A stretch of DNA of 9,753 nt from an uncultured Oscillospiraceae bacterium (GTDB lineage Bacteria > Bacillota > Clostridia > Oscillospirales > Oscillospiraceae), in the NCBI GenBank assembly GCA_900756575.1, contig CAAEKQ010000050.1, positions 1 through 9,753 of the forward strand, in the 5' to 3' direction. The translations under genes were made by a program, and so were the position numbers. Every line of letters begins with the position of its first letter. The first letter of the stretch is position 1. The notes below the pieces were generated by a model, which saw only the letters and a program-made list of their open reading frames with translations, ran no database searches and was not told the DNA's origin. Below are positions 1 to 5,245 of the stretch, piece after piece.

Positions 1-70
1 CTCTGTGGGCAAAAGTATGGGGCAATCCTATTGCTTTTTACTAAATGGCTTTCCAACAATGTGTATTTTA

Positions 71-112
71 GCATTTGTGCGGTGTTGCCTTAAGGCAACA
101 CCACACAAATGT
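71..112. repeat. 42-bp near-perfect palindrome
   Basis: The arms pair from 71/112 to the centre between 91 and 92. The only breaks are a C/A mismatch at 80/103 and a G·T pair at 71/112. The half-site reads ATTTGTGCGGTGTTGCCTT, followed by its inverse. There is no loop: the centre is TTAA, which is less usual for an ordinary terminator and more like a cruciform, a protein site or abutted element ends. The half-site recurs at 237-255 with one change in 19 bases. Confidence 0.75.
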
Positions 113-255
113 ATCGTCGGGCTTCAGTCGATCTTTTCCGCCGGAAATGCGTTATTTTTTCTTGAAATACACAAAGTATTCCTGCGAAAAACTGCCTTTT
201 TCCGACGAAAAATCTCAGGCTAAATCCTCGCCGCCAATTTGTGCGGTATTGCCTT
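92..255. mobile_element. Possible MITE-like element with 19-bp terminal inverted repeats
   Basis: The left end (92-110, AAGGCAACACCACACAAAT) and the inverse complement of the right end (237-255, AAGGCAATACCGCACAAAT) agree at 17 of 19 positions and point inward, bounding 164 bp with no coding capacity. This fits a non-autonomous miniature inverted-repeat element or a dispersed intergenic repeat. Against a clean transposon: the left end is also half of a larger palindrome and I see no clear target-site duplication. The element type is inference; the inverted repeats are directly visible. Confidence 0.35.
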
Positions 256-256
256 G

Positions 257-292
257 AAAAATGCCGCCTACAATACCGTAGGCGACATTTTC
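257..292 (-). terminator. Intrinsic terminator of the ygeXY operon
   Basis: Read on the minus strand, AAAATGTCGCCTAC (291-278) pairs with GTAGGCGGCATTTT (271-258) around the loop GGTATT, giving a 14-bp stem with one G·U, then a run of T ending at 257. It begins about 10 bases after the ygeY stop codon. The A-rich and T-rich ends make it potentially bidirectional, though no plus-strand gene ends here. The loop can also pair with AATACC just downstream, in the adjacent repeat. Confidence 0.85.
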
Positions 293-300
293 TATTTTGC

Positions 301-1437
301 TCAAATCTCCGCAATCAGCTGCTGATAGACCCGGAAGGCCTCCCCGATTTTTTCCACCGCGCAGTGCTCATCCCGCATATGGGCCAGCTTGTATTCGCCG
401 GGGCCAAAGCCTACGCAGGGAATTCCCAGGCTGATAGGCGTTACCGCATTGGTGCCGAAGTCCCAGAAATCGTACTCCGTAACCGGCGTTCCGGTGACCG
501 TTTCCACCGCACGGCGCAGTGCCGCAGTCAGGGGATGATCCTTGGAAATCTCCCAGGGATCGTGCATGGGCTCATAGCGCAGCTCCTCACCCTTCCAGGA
601 GGTATGTACCAGAGTTCCAACCTCCCACCGTGCGTCCTTCCCGGCAATCAACGCATCCATTTCCGCCTTGACCTGATCGAGGTTTTCATTCCGTCCCAGC
701 CGACGATCCAGATAGATGCTGCACTGACTGGGCACCGCATTCAGGGATGCTGCCACGCAGGAGATATCCGACAGCACCACAGTACCGCCCTGTCCCTGTG
801 CCATGAGCTTCTTGTTCAGCTGCTCCACCCGCTGGATGATCTCCGCCATTTCATACACGGCGTTCTTCCCCTTTTCCGGGGCGGAACCGTGGGCAGAGAT
901 GCCGTTGGTGATGATCCGCACCTGGGCCTTGCCCTTGTGCCCCAGGGTAATGACATTATTGCAGGGCTCACAGATCACGCAATAATCCGGCTTCCAGCCG
1001 CAGGTTTTGTAGAGATGCTGGAGGTTCACACCGTCGCAGTATTCCTCACAGACCGTGCCGGTAACATAGACGGTCTTGCCCTCCAGCAGGCCCTTCTTTT
1101 TCGCCTCGGCAGCGGCAAAAATCGCAGTGACCAAGGCGCTTTTCATGTCCACGGAGCCTCTGCCCCAAATCGCGCCATCCACGAGCTTCCCGGAGAAGGG
1201 CGGAACCTGCCACAGCTCGGCATCCTCCACCCGGACGGTGTCCATATGGCCGTCAAACTGGAGGATCTTCGGGCCGCTGCCTACCCGGCCAATGACGTTG
1301 CCGGTGGTGTCGATATGGGCCTCGTCATACCCCAGGCTTTTCATCAGCTCCAGCAGATACTGGGCGATGCTCTCCTCCTCGTCGGAATAGCTGCGAATCT
1401 GTACGGCCTTCTGTACCGCTTCAATGAGTTTTTCCAC
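301..1437 (-). CDS. ygeY: M20-family metallohydrolase, YgeY-like
   Basis: A 378-residue zinc-dependent hydrolase of the peptidase M20 (ArgE/DapE/CPG2-like) superfamily, probably cytoplasmic with no signal peptide. Visible motifs are GHMDTV (His64, Asp66), GRGSVDMK (bridging Asp97), CEEYC (catalytic Glu131, metal ligand Glu132), CEP (Glu157), SAHGSAPE (His183, in the lid or dimerisation domain) and a C-terminal DEHCAVE (His358). The start is GTG at 1437-1435, preceded by AAGGAAG six bases upstream; the stop is TGA. It lies 18 bases after ygeX and is surely co-transcribed. Pairing with diaminopropionate lyase is the hallmark of the YgeY subgroup, annotated in databases as a selenium-metabolism-linked hydrolase, although no selenium gene is seen here. 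Its substrate is not established. I infer that it releases an amino acid, perhaps diaminopropionate, from an acylated or peptidic precursor. A generic M20 deacylase is the alternative. Confidence 0.85.
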   Translation of the reverse strand: MEKLIEAVQKAVQIRSYSDEEESIAQYLLELMKSLGYDEAHIDTTGNVIGRVGSGPKILQFDGHMDTVRVEDAELWQVPPFSGKLVDGAIWGRGSVDMKSALVTAIFAAAEAKKKGLLEGKTVYVTGTVCEEYCDGVNLQHLYKTCGWKPDYCVICEPCNNVITLGHKGKAQVRIITNGISAHGSAPEKGKNAVYEMAEIIQRVEQLNKKLMAQGQGGTVVLSDISCVAASLNAVPSQCSIYLDRRLGRNENLDQVKAEMDALIAGKDARWEVGTLVHTSWKGEELRYEPMHDPWEISKDHPLTAALRRAVETVTGTPVTEYDFWDFGTNAVTPISLGIPCVGFGPGEYKLAHMRDEHCAVEKIGEAFRVYQQLIAEI

Positions 1438-1455
1438 GATGATCTTCCTTTCTAT

Positions 1456-2625
1456 TTACGCTCTGGCAGCTGCAACACCTGCGGTGATTGCTTCATAGGA
1501 TTCGGGATCGGTGTTTCCCTCGGTGCTGAAAAACAGGATTTTGGCATCCGGGCCGATGCCCAGCTTGGCTTTCTGCTCCGGCGACCTTGCCAGCTCCAGA
1601 AATGCACCAATGCCTGATGCGCCGGATTCTCCAGATACGATGCCGAAGCGGCGAAGGGTGCGCATTCCCAGTTTTGCCGCATTGTCTCCGCATTCCAAGG
1701 CATAGCTGCCATAATCCCGGAGAATATCCCAAGCCACGGTGCAGGGGGAGCCGCAGTTCAGCCCCGCCATGATCGTCTCACCGTTGCCTTTGGCAGTATG
1801 GGGCTGCCCGTCGTCCGCCTCCATGGATTCGTAGATACAGGCTGCACCGTAGGGCTCCACCAGCACGATTTTCGGGCAGTTTTCGCCATATCGCGCCCGA
1901 TAATAGCCCGTTACCGCACCAGCCATGGCACCAACGCCAGCTTGCAGGAAGATATGGGTGGGCATTTCCGTCAGCTGTTCCGCCGCTTCCTGTGCCATGG
2001 TGGTGTAGCCCTGCATGATCCATTTGGGCACCTGCTCATAGCCGCCCCAGGAGGTATCCTGCACCAGCACCCAGCCGTTTTTCTCGGCGTATTGGTTGAC
2101 ATAATTTACGGTATCATCGTAATTCCATTGGGTGATCGTAACCTCTGCCTGTCCCGCATCCCGGATGGCCTGGGCCCGTCTGGGAGAGGACCCCTTTGGC
2201 ATGAACACCTTTGCCGGACAGCCCAGCAATCCCGCCGCCCAGGCAACACCCTTGCCATGGTTGCCATCGGTGGCCGTGGCAAAGATCATCTGATGGAGGG
2301 CTACCTGATACTCCGGCTTTTTCAGCTCCGGAAATGTGATCTGCTCTGGCTCCAGTCCCAGCAGCTTTCCCGCCGCCTGGGCCACCGCATAAATGCCGCC
2401 CAAGCCCTTGAACGCATTGAGTCCAAACCGCGGTGATTCATCCTTCACCATCAGAGCCTTGACCCCGCATTTTTCCGCCAGTTCCGGCAGAGATTTCAGC
2501 GGTGTTGGGGCATAGCCCGGCACCTGACGATGAAATGCCATGACCTTCTGGGCCACATCCGGCGACAGCCAGTCCACGTTGACTCCCTGCCCCGCCGTTT
2601 TCCATGTATTTTGAATGATGTTCAA
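1456..2625 (-). CDS. ygeX: 2,3-diaminopropionate ammonia-lyase (PLP-dependent)
   Basis: A 389-residue fold-type II PLP enzyme that converts 2,3-diaminopropionate to pyruvate and two ammonia. The sequence closely tracks E. coli YgeX. KDESPRFGLNAFKGLGG carries the Schiff-base lysine Lys73; ATDGNHGKGVAWAA holds Asp120; VQDTSWGGYEQVP holds Asp190; the glycine-rich phosphate-binding segment is QAGVGAMAGAV (229-239); late motifs are IMAGLNCG and SGESGASG. Asp120 and Asp190 match the acidic pair reported as catalytic in the E. coli enzyme. Length is normal for the family. The start is TTG at 2625-2623: AAGGAG lies ten bases upstream and AGGT five, and no better start fits the family's N-terminus. 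It is first in a two-gene operon with ygeY, divergent from an AraC-type regulator. It sits outside the purine/selenium cluster that carries it in E. coli. Threonine dehydratase and cysteine synthase relatives are excluded by the NAFKGLGG and QDTSW signatures. Confidence 0.93.
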   Translation of the reverse strand: MNIIQNTWKTAGQGVNVDWLSPDVAQKVMAFHRQVPGYAPTPLKSLPELAEKCGVKALMVKDESPRFGLNAFKGLGGIYAVAQAAGKLLGLEPEQITFPELKKPEYQVALHQMIFATATDGNHGKGVAWAAGLLGCPAKVFMPKGSSPRRAQAIRDAGQAEVTITQWNYDDTVNYVNQYAEKNGWVLVQDTSWGGYEQVPKWIMQGYTTMAQEAAEQLTEMPTHIFLQAGVGAMAGAVTGYYRARYGENCPKIVLVEPYGAACIYESMEADDGQPHTAKGNGETIMAGLNCGSPCTVAWDILRDYGSYALECGDNAAKLGMRTLRRFGIVSGESGASGIGAFLELARSPEQKAKLGIGPDAKILFFSTEGNTDPESYEAITAGVAAARA

Positions 2626-2639
2626 TTTCGACCTACTCC

Positions 2640-2668
2640 TTGCTTTCCGCTAGAATCTCGATTATGAT
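2640..2668 (+). promoter_or_regulatory. Candidate promoter of the AraC-family gene
   Basis: TTGCTT (2640-2645), a 17-base spacer and TATGAT (2663-2668) give a sigma-70/SigA-type promoter with a good -10 and weak -35. Transcription would start near 2675, about 30 bases before the ATG. On the opposite strand CATAAT (2666-2661) could be the -10 of ygeX, but I find no -35 for it, as expected for an activator-dependent promoter. Confidence 0.45.
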
Positions 2669-2675
2669 GTAGCGG
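2647..2675. promoter_or_regulatory. Dyad between divergent promoters, candidate AraC-type operator
   Basis: CCGCTA (2647-2652) and TAGCGG (2670-2675) are exact inverse complements with centres 23 bp apart, about two helical turns. They bracket both candidate -10 boxes in the 79-bp ygeX/regulator spacer. Position suggests a site controlling both directions, most simply bound by the neighbouring AraC-family protein. A six-base half-site can arise by chance, so this is an inference from placement. Confidence 0.35.
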
Positions 2676-2704
2676 TATATATTCCACCCCATCCGGAGGC
2701 TTTT

Positions 2705-3610
2705 ATGCAAATTTATGATATTCCCATCGACAGCTCCCGGCAGGAAACCACCGCCCACGGCACCTTTGATTTTCCCATGGCGGTCTATGAAACCGTCCTG
2801 CGCCGGAACATTCTCGGCTTTGTCAGCTGGCATTGGCACCGGGAATTTCAGTTCTGCCTGGTCACTGCGGGCACCGTGACCTTTTGGGTGCAGGGTCAGC
2901 AGCCGGTTTTGTCGGAGGGTCAGGGGCTGTTTATCAACAGCAACGTCCTCCATATGGCGCGGCCCGACACCCCGGACGCCGCCTATTGCTGCATCGACAT
3001 TCTGCCCTCGCTGCTGTGCGGTTTTCCCGGCAGCGTGCTGGATGTGTCGCTGATTACGCCCCTGTCGGCGGATGCTTCCGTACCGCTGTTCCGCTTTTCC
3101 GGGGAAACGCCGGAATCCCGGGAGGTTTTGGCGCTGCTGGAGAAAATCCGTCAGCTTTCTCACCGGGAACCCACCGGCTATCCGCTGATGGTCACCGGAC
3201 TGCTGATGGAGCTGCTTGGCCAGATGCTTTCCATGCTGGACGCTGCCCCCGCCGCCCCGAAGGAGGACATGAGCCGCCTGCGTTCGGTGCTGCAATTCAT
3301 CGACCGGCACTACGCCGAGCACATCTCCCTCTCTCAATGCGCCGATTTGGCCGGACTCAGCGACAGTGAATTTTGCCGCCAGTTCAAGCAAATCATGCAC
3401 TGCACGCTGACCACGTATATTCGCCAGGTTCGGCTGCAAAAAAGCGCCGCAGAACTGCTGCTGCATCCGGAAAAATCCGTCAGCCAAATCGCCTATGAGA
3501 CGGGATTCAGCACCACCAGCTATTTTATCAGCCAGTTCCGCGCCGCCACCGGAATGACGCCGCTAGCTTACCGGCAGGAAAAGAGAGATACCGGTGATTC
3601 AGCCGATTGA
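2705..3610 (+). CDS. AraC-family transcriptional regulator
   Basis: A 301-residue DNA-binding protein. Residues about 20-95 form an AraC-type cupin sensor, recognised by SWHWHREFQFCLVTAG and the later FINSNVLHMARP typical of these beta-barrels. Residues about 190-292 are the double helix-turn-helix: the first HTH around 207-231 (ISLSQCADLAGLSDSEFCRQ) and the second around 257-281 (SVSQIAYETGFSTTSYFIS), ending in the family signature FRAATGMTPLAYR. The ATG has GGAGG five bases upstream. It is divergent from ygeXY with only 79 bases between starts, so it most likely controls that operon, probably as an activator responding to a small molecule; the ligand cannot be read from sequence. The gene matches its neighbours in base composition and is intact. 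Confidence 0.93.
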   Translation: MQIYDIPIDSSRQETTAHGTFDFPMAVYETVLRRNILGFVSWHWHREFQFCLVTAGTVTFWVQGQQPVLSEGQGLFINSNVLHMARPDTPDAAYCCIDILPSLLCGFPGSVLDVSLITPLSADASVPLFRFSGETPESREVLALLEKIRQLSHREPTGYPLMVTGLLMELLGQMLSMLDAAPAAPKEDMSRLRSVLQFIDRHYAEHISLSQCADLAGLSDSEFCRQFKQIMHCTLTTYIRQVRLQKSAAELLLHPEKSVSQIAYETGFSTTSYFISQFRAATGMTPLAYRQEKRDTGDSAD

Positions 3611-3668
3611 TATCAGTATATCGATATTTTGAATGGATGTATACAAATATCTCAGCGAATGATATCAA
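3607..3668. repeat. Nested AT-rich inverted repeats after the AraC gene
   Basis: TTGATATCA (3607-3615) pairs with TGATATCAA (3660-3668), and inside it GATATTT (3623-3629) pairs with AAATATC (3645-3651). Both TGATATCA copies are themselves palindromic. The first overlaps the regulator's stop codon. It could be a weak 3' stabilising or terminating structure, or paired binding sites; no U-tract follows, so it is not called a terminator. Confidence 0.5.
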
Positions 3669-3688
3669 AATTTTGCGCAAGCACATAT

Positions 3689-3724
3689 AAAAAACAACCC
3701 AGGGATCGCTCCCCGGGTCGTTGT
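3689..3724 (-). terminator. Intrinsic terminator of gap
   Basis: On the minus strand the hairpin ACAACGACCCGGGGA, loop GCGA, TCCCTGGGTTGT (3724-3694) is followed directly by a T-tract (3693-3689) and an AT-rich tail. The stem has two interior A·C mismatches but a strong GC core. It lies 17 bases past the gap stop codon. There is no T-run on the plus side, so it should mainly act on gap. Confidence 0.88.
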
Positions 3725-3741
3725 CGTATTGCGTAATGAAA

Positions 3742-4752
3742 TTATTCTGCGTCCACCTTCGCCATATGCCGGATCAGCTCCAGAATCTTGTGGGAATACC
3801 CCATCTCATTATCATACCATGCAACCACCTTCACAAAGGTGTCGGTCAGCGCAATGCCTGCCTTGGCGTCGAAGATGGAGGTTCTGGAATCGCCCAGGAA
3901 ATCGGAGGAAACAACCGCCTCGTCGGTATAGCCCAGAACGCCCTTGAGCTCGCTCTCGGAAGCATCCTTCATGGCCTTGCAGATCTCCTCATAGGTTGCG
4001 GGCTTCTTGAGGTTGACGGTCAGATCCACCACGGAAACGTCCAGGGTGGGAACCCGCAGGCTCATGCCGGTGAGCTTGCCGTTGAGCTCGGGAATGACCT
4101 TACCCACCGCCTTTGCCGCACCGGTGGAGGAGGGAATGATGTTGCCGGTAGCCGCACGGCCGCCCCGCCAATCCTTCATAGAGGGGCCGTCAACGGTCTT
4201 CTGGGTGGCAGTGACGGAGTGAACGGTGGTCATCAGACCGTCTTCAATGCCAAAATGATCGTTGAGCACCTTGGCCACAGGAGCCAGGCAGTTGGTGGTG
4301 CAGGAAGCGCCGGACACAAACTGCATATCGCTACGGTACTGATCCTGGTTGACGCCCATGACAAACATGGGAGTATCATCCTTGGAAGGAGCGGACATGA
4401 CCACATGCTTTGCACCGGCAGCTAGATGGCCCTTTGCCTTCTCCTTGGTCAGAAACAGACCGGTGGATTCGATTACATAATCCGCGCCCACCTTGGCCCA
4501 GGGGATATTGGCGGGATCCCGCTCTGCAAATACGGGAATCTCCTTCCCGTTTACCACAATGGCATTCTCGGTGCTGGAAACCTCGCCCTGGAACCGGCCA
4601 TGCATGGTGTCATATTTCAGCATGTAAGCCAGATACGCAGGCTCACACAGATCATTGATTCCCACAATCTCAATCTCGGGATAATTCACACTGGCGCGGA
4701 ATGCCATCCGCCCAATTCGACCAAAACCATTGATACCAACCTTAATAGACAT
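3742..4752 (-). CDS. gap: Glyceraldehyde-3-phosphate dehydrogenase, type I
   Basis: A 336-residue cytoplasmic glycolytic enzyme that oxidises glyceraldehyde 3-phosphate to 1,3-bisphosphoglycerate with NAD. GINGFGRIGR (6-15) begins the Rossmann fold; IND with Asp34 after the second strand points to NAD rather than NADP. SGASCTTNCLAP carries the nucleophile Cys151 and TVHSVTATQ carries His178. The N-terminal and C-terminal (WYDNEMGYS) signatures are complete. The ATG has a perfect AGGAGG eight bases upstream. The gene stands alone, with its own promoter and terminator, and none of the usual pgk/tpi neighbours. It is divergent from the aro operon. GAPDH flux leads to phosphoenolpyruvate, a DAHP synthase substrate, but I would not infer joint control from adjacency. 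Confidence 0.98.
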   Translation of the reverse strand: MSIKVGINGFGRIGRMAFRASVNYPEIEIVGINDLCEPAYLAYMLKYDTMHGRFQGEVSSTENAIVVNGKEIPVFAERDPANIPWAKVGADYVIESTGLFLTKEKAKGHLAAGAKHVVMSAPSKDDTPMFVMGVNQDQYRSDMQFVSGASCTTNCLAPVAKVLNDHFGIEDGLMTTVHSVTATQKTVDGPSMKDWRGGRAATGNIIPSSTGAAKAVGKVIPELNGKLTGMSLRVPTLDVSVVDLTVNLKKPATYEEICKAMKDASESELKGVLGYTDEAVVSSDFLGDSRTSIFDAKAGIALTDTFVKVVAWYDNEMGYSHKILELIRHMAKVDAE

Positions 4753-4770
4753 ACCTTCTACCTCCTAAAC

Positions 4771-4786
4771 GAAACGCAGTCGTTTC
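4771..4786 (-). promoter_or_regulatory. Small hairpin just upstream of the gap ribosome binding site
   Basis: GAAACG and CGTTTC form a perfect 6-bp inverted repeat around the loop ACTG in the gap mRNA. The stem ends four bases before the Shine-Dalgarno AGGAGG (4766-4761). Such a structure can stabilise a message or tune ribosome access; the stem is too short, and lacks a U-tract, for termination. Confidence 0.4.
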
Positions 4787-4864
4787 TTCACAAAACGCTT
4801 GGATTCTGGCATGGAAGTACAGTATATGCAGCTTCCTTCCCATTCATACACATGGGCTGGTCAT

Positions 4865-4882
4865 ACTTGTTCCACTTGTTCC
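4865..4882. repeat. Tandem 9-bp repeat in the gap 5' untranslated region
   Basis: ACTTGTTCC occurs twice head to tail with no gap (on the gap strand GGAACAAGT twice). It lies a few bases to about 30 bases downstream of the inferred transcription start, where a roadblock repressor or RNA-binding protein would act. Its function is unknown. Confidence 0.55.
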
Positions 4883-4901
4883 ATACGTTTATTACATCAT
4901 T

Positions 4902-4930
4902 ATCCTACCATGTTTCTTTTCTTCTGTCAA
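4902..4930 (-). promoter_or_regulatory. Candidate gap promoter
   Basis: On the minus strand a consensus -35 TTGACA (4930-4925), a 17-base spacer and TAGGAT (4907-4902) form a SigA-type promoter. An overlapping alternative -10, GATAAT (4904-4899), would need a 20-base spacer. Initiation near 4895 leaves an unusually long leader of about 140 bases before the gap ATG, containing the tandem repeat and hairpin listed separately. Confidence 0.6.
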
Positions 4931-5033
4931 TGGACAATTGCCTTTTCTCTGTAAAATTCCATAGATTTGCTGCAAACGCCCGGAGATATTATGGTGAAAC
5001 CGTGAAAAGGGTGCTCTTTAGTTAAAAAAAGTG

Positions 5034-5061
5034 TTGAATTTCCCGGGAACCATGCTATAAT
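5034..5061 (+). promoter_or_regulatory. Promoter of the aro operon
   Basis: TTGAAT (5034-5039), a 16-base spacer and a perfect TATAAT (5056-5061), preceded by TGC as an extended -10. Transcription should begin around 5067-5070, giving a leader RNA of about 220 bases before aroF that includes the leader peptide and attenuator. Confidence 0.75.
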
Positions 5062-5092
5062 GAAGACAAGTTTTCACGTGTGAGGTAACGCT

Positions 5093-5167
5093 ATGCGCAT
5101 CGAGTCCAATCGATTTTACGGTCTGTTTACCTGCTCCTTTTGGGGAGCGGGCGTTTGTCGTATTTAG
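5093..5167 (+). CDS. Aromatic-rich leader peptide of the aro operon attenuator
   Basis: A 24-codon ORF with ATG at 5093 and TAG at 5165-5167, preceded by GAGGT six bases upstream. The peptide includes NRFYGLFTCSFWGAG: Phe8, Tyr9, Phe12, Phe16 and Trp17, so five of 24 residues are aromatic and all three aromatic amino acids occur. It lies between the aro promoter and an intrinsic terminator preceding aroF, encoding the first enzyme of the common aromatic pathway. That position and composition are those of leader peptides whose translation speed reports charged-tRNA supply, as known for trpL and pheL. The ORF overlaps RNA segments 1 and 2 of the proposed attenuator. The ORF, its Shine-Dalgarno site and its composition are seen directly; the sensing role is inferred. 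Alternatively, conserved RNA structure rather than the peptide might constrain this stretch. Confidence 0.72.
   Translation: MRIESNRFYGLFTCSFWGAGVCRI
5130..5151 (+). promoter_or_regulatory. Attenuator hairpin 1:2 within the leader ORF
   Basis: CCTGCTCC (5130-5137) pairs with GGAGCGGG (5144-5151) in an 8-bp stem with one U·G, loop UUUUGG, which is the Phe16-Trp17 codon pair. When formed it sequesters segment 2 and leaves segment 3 free to build the terminator. It could also act as the pause hairpin that synchronises polymerase with the leader ribosome. Confidence 0.65.
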
Positions 5168-5211
5168 ATTGGATCATAACCTTCCGGGAAAGCTGACGGT
5201 AGCGCGCTCCT
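5143..5211 (+). promoter_or_regulatory. Attenuator antiterminator pairing 2:3
   Basis: GGGAGCG (5143-5149) can pair with CGCTCCT (5205-5211): seven pairs, one of them G·U. The first strand is shared with the 1:2 hairpin and the second with the terminator stem, so the three structures are mutually exclusive. This would form when a stalled ribosome covers segment 1 (5130-5137) but not segment 2. Confidence 0.5.
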
Positions 5212-5245
5212 GCTGAATGTTAGGTTCAGTCGGGGCGTATTTTTT
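5204..5245 (+). terminator. Intrinsic terminator 3:4 in the aroF leader
   Basis: GCGCTCCTGCTGAA (5204-5217) pairs with TTCAGTCGGGGCGT (5225-5238) around the loop TGTTAGG: 13 pairs including three G·U and one U·C mismatch. An A and six T (5240-5245) follow. It sits 42 bases before the aroF ATG and after the leader-peptide stop, so constitutive use would silence the operon. It must be conditional, as in attenuation. Confidence 0.8.

Larger units (their letters stand above)
1..300. other. Non-coding, repeat-rich intergenic region
   Basis: I see no credible gene here. Short open frames exist (for example 5-223), but they lack a convincing Shine-Dalgarno site, resemble no family I know, and run through inverted repeats. 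What is present is a long palindrome (71-112), a second copy of its half-site (237-255), small hairpins such as TTTTTC/GAAAAA at 197-202 and 207-212, and the ygeXY terminator (257-292). Confidence 0.6.

Noticed and set aside
5..223. Small 72-residue ORF at the window start
   Set aside because: It has no convincing Shine-Dalgarno site and no family resemblance, and it overlaps the palindrome and hairpins.
257..303. Selenocysteine read-through of the ygeY TGA with the downstream hairpin as SECIS
   Set aside because: The protein is full length at this stop, an in-frame TAG follows within three codons, and the hairpin has terminator features with a T-run.
241..1617. 458-residue plus-strand open frame
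   Set aside because: It lies antisense to ygeY, whose M20 motifs and ribosome binding site are clear. The plus-strand translation is His/Gly/Leu-rich without family motifs, a typical shadow in GC-rich genes.
2633..3487. 284-residue minus-strand open frame opposite the AraC gene
   Set aside because: The plus-strand product is a clear AraC-family protein with cupin and double HTH; the reverse frame has no recognisable domain and would occupy the divergent promoter spacer.
4865..4882. CggR-type operator for gap
   Set aside because: The tandem repeat position is suggestive, but the bases do not match the CggR operator pattern I know and no cggR-like gene is in the window; kept only as an unassigned repeat.
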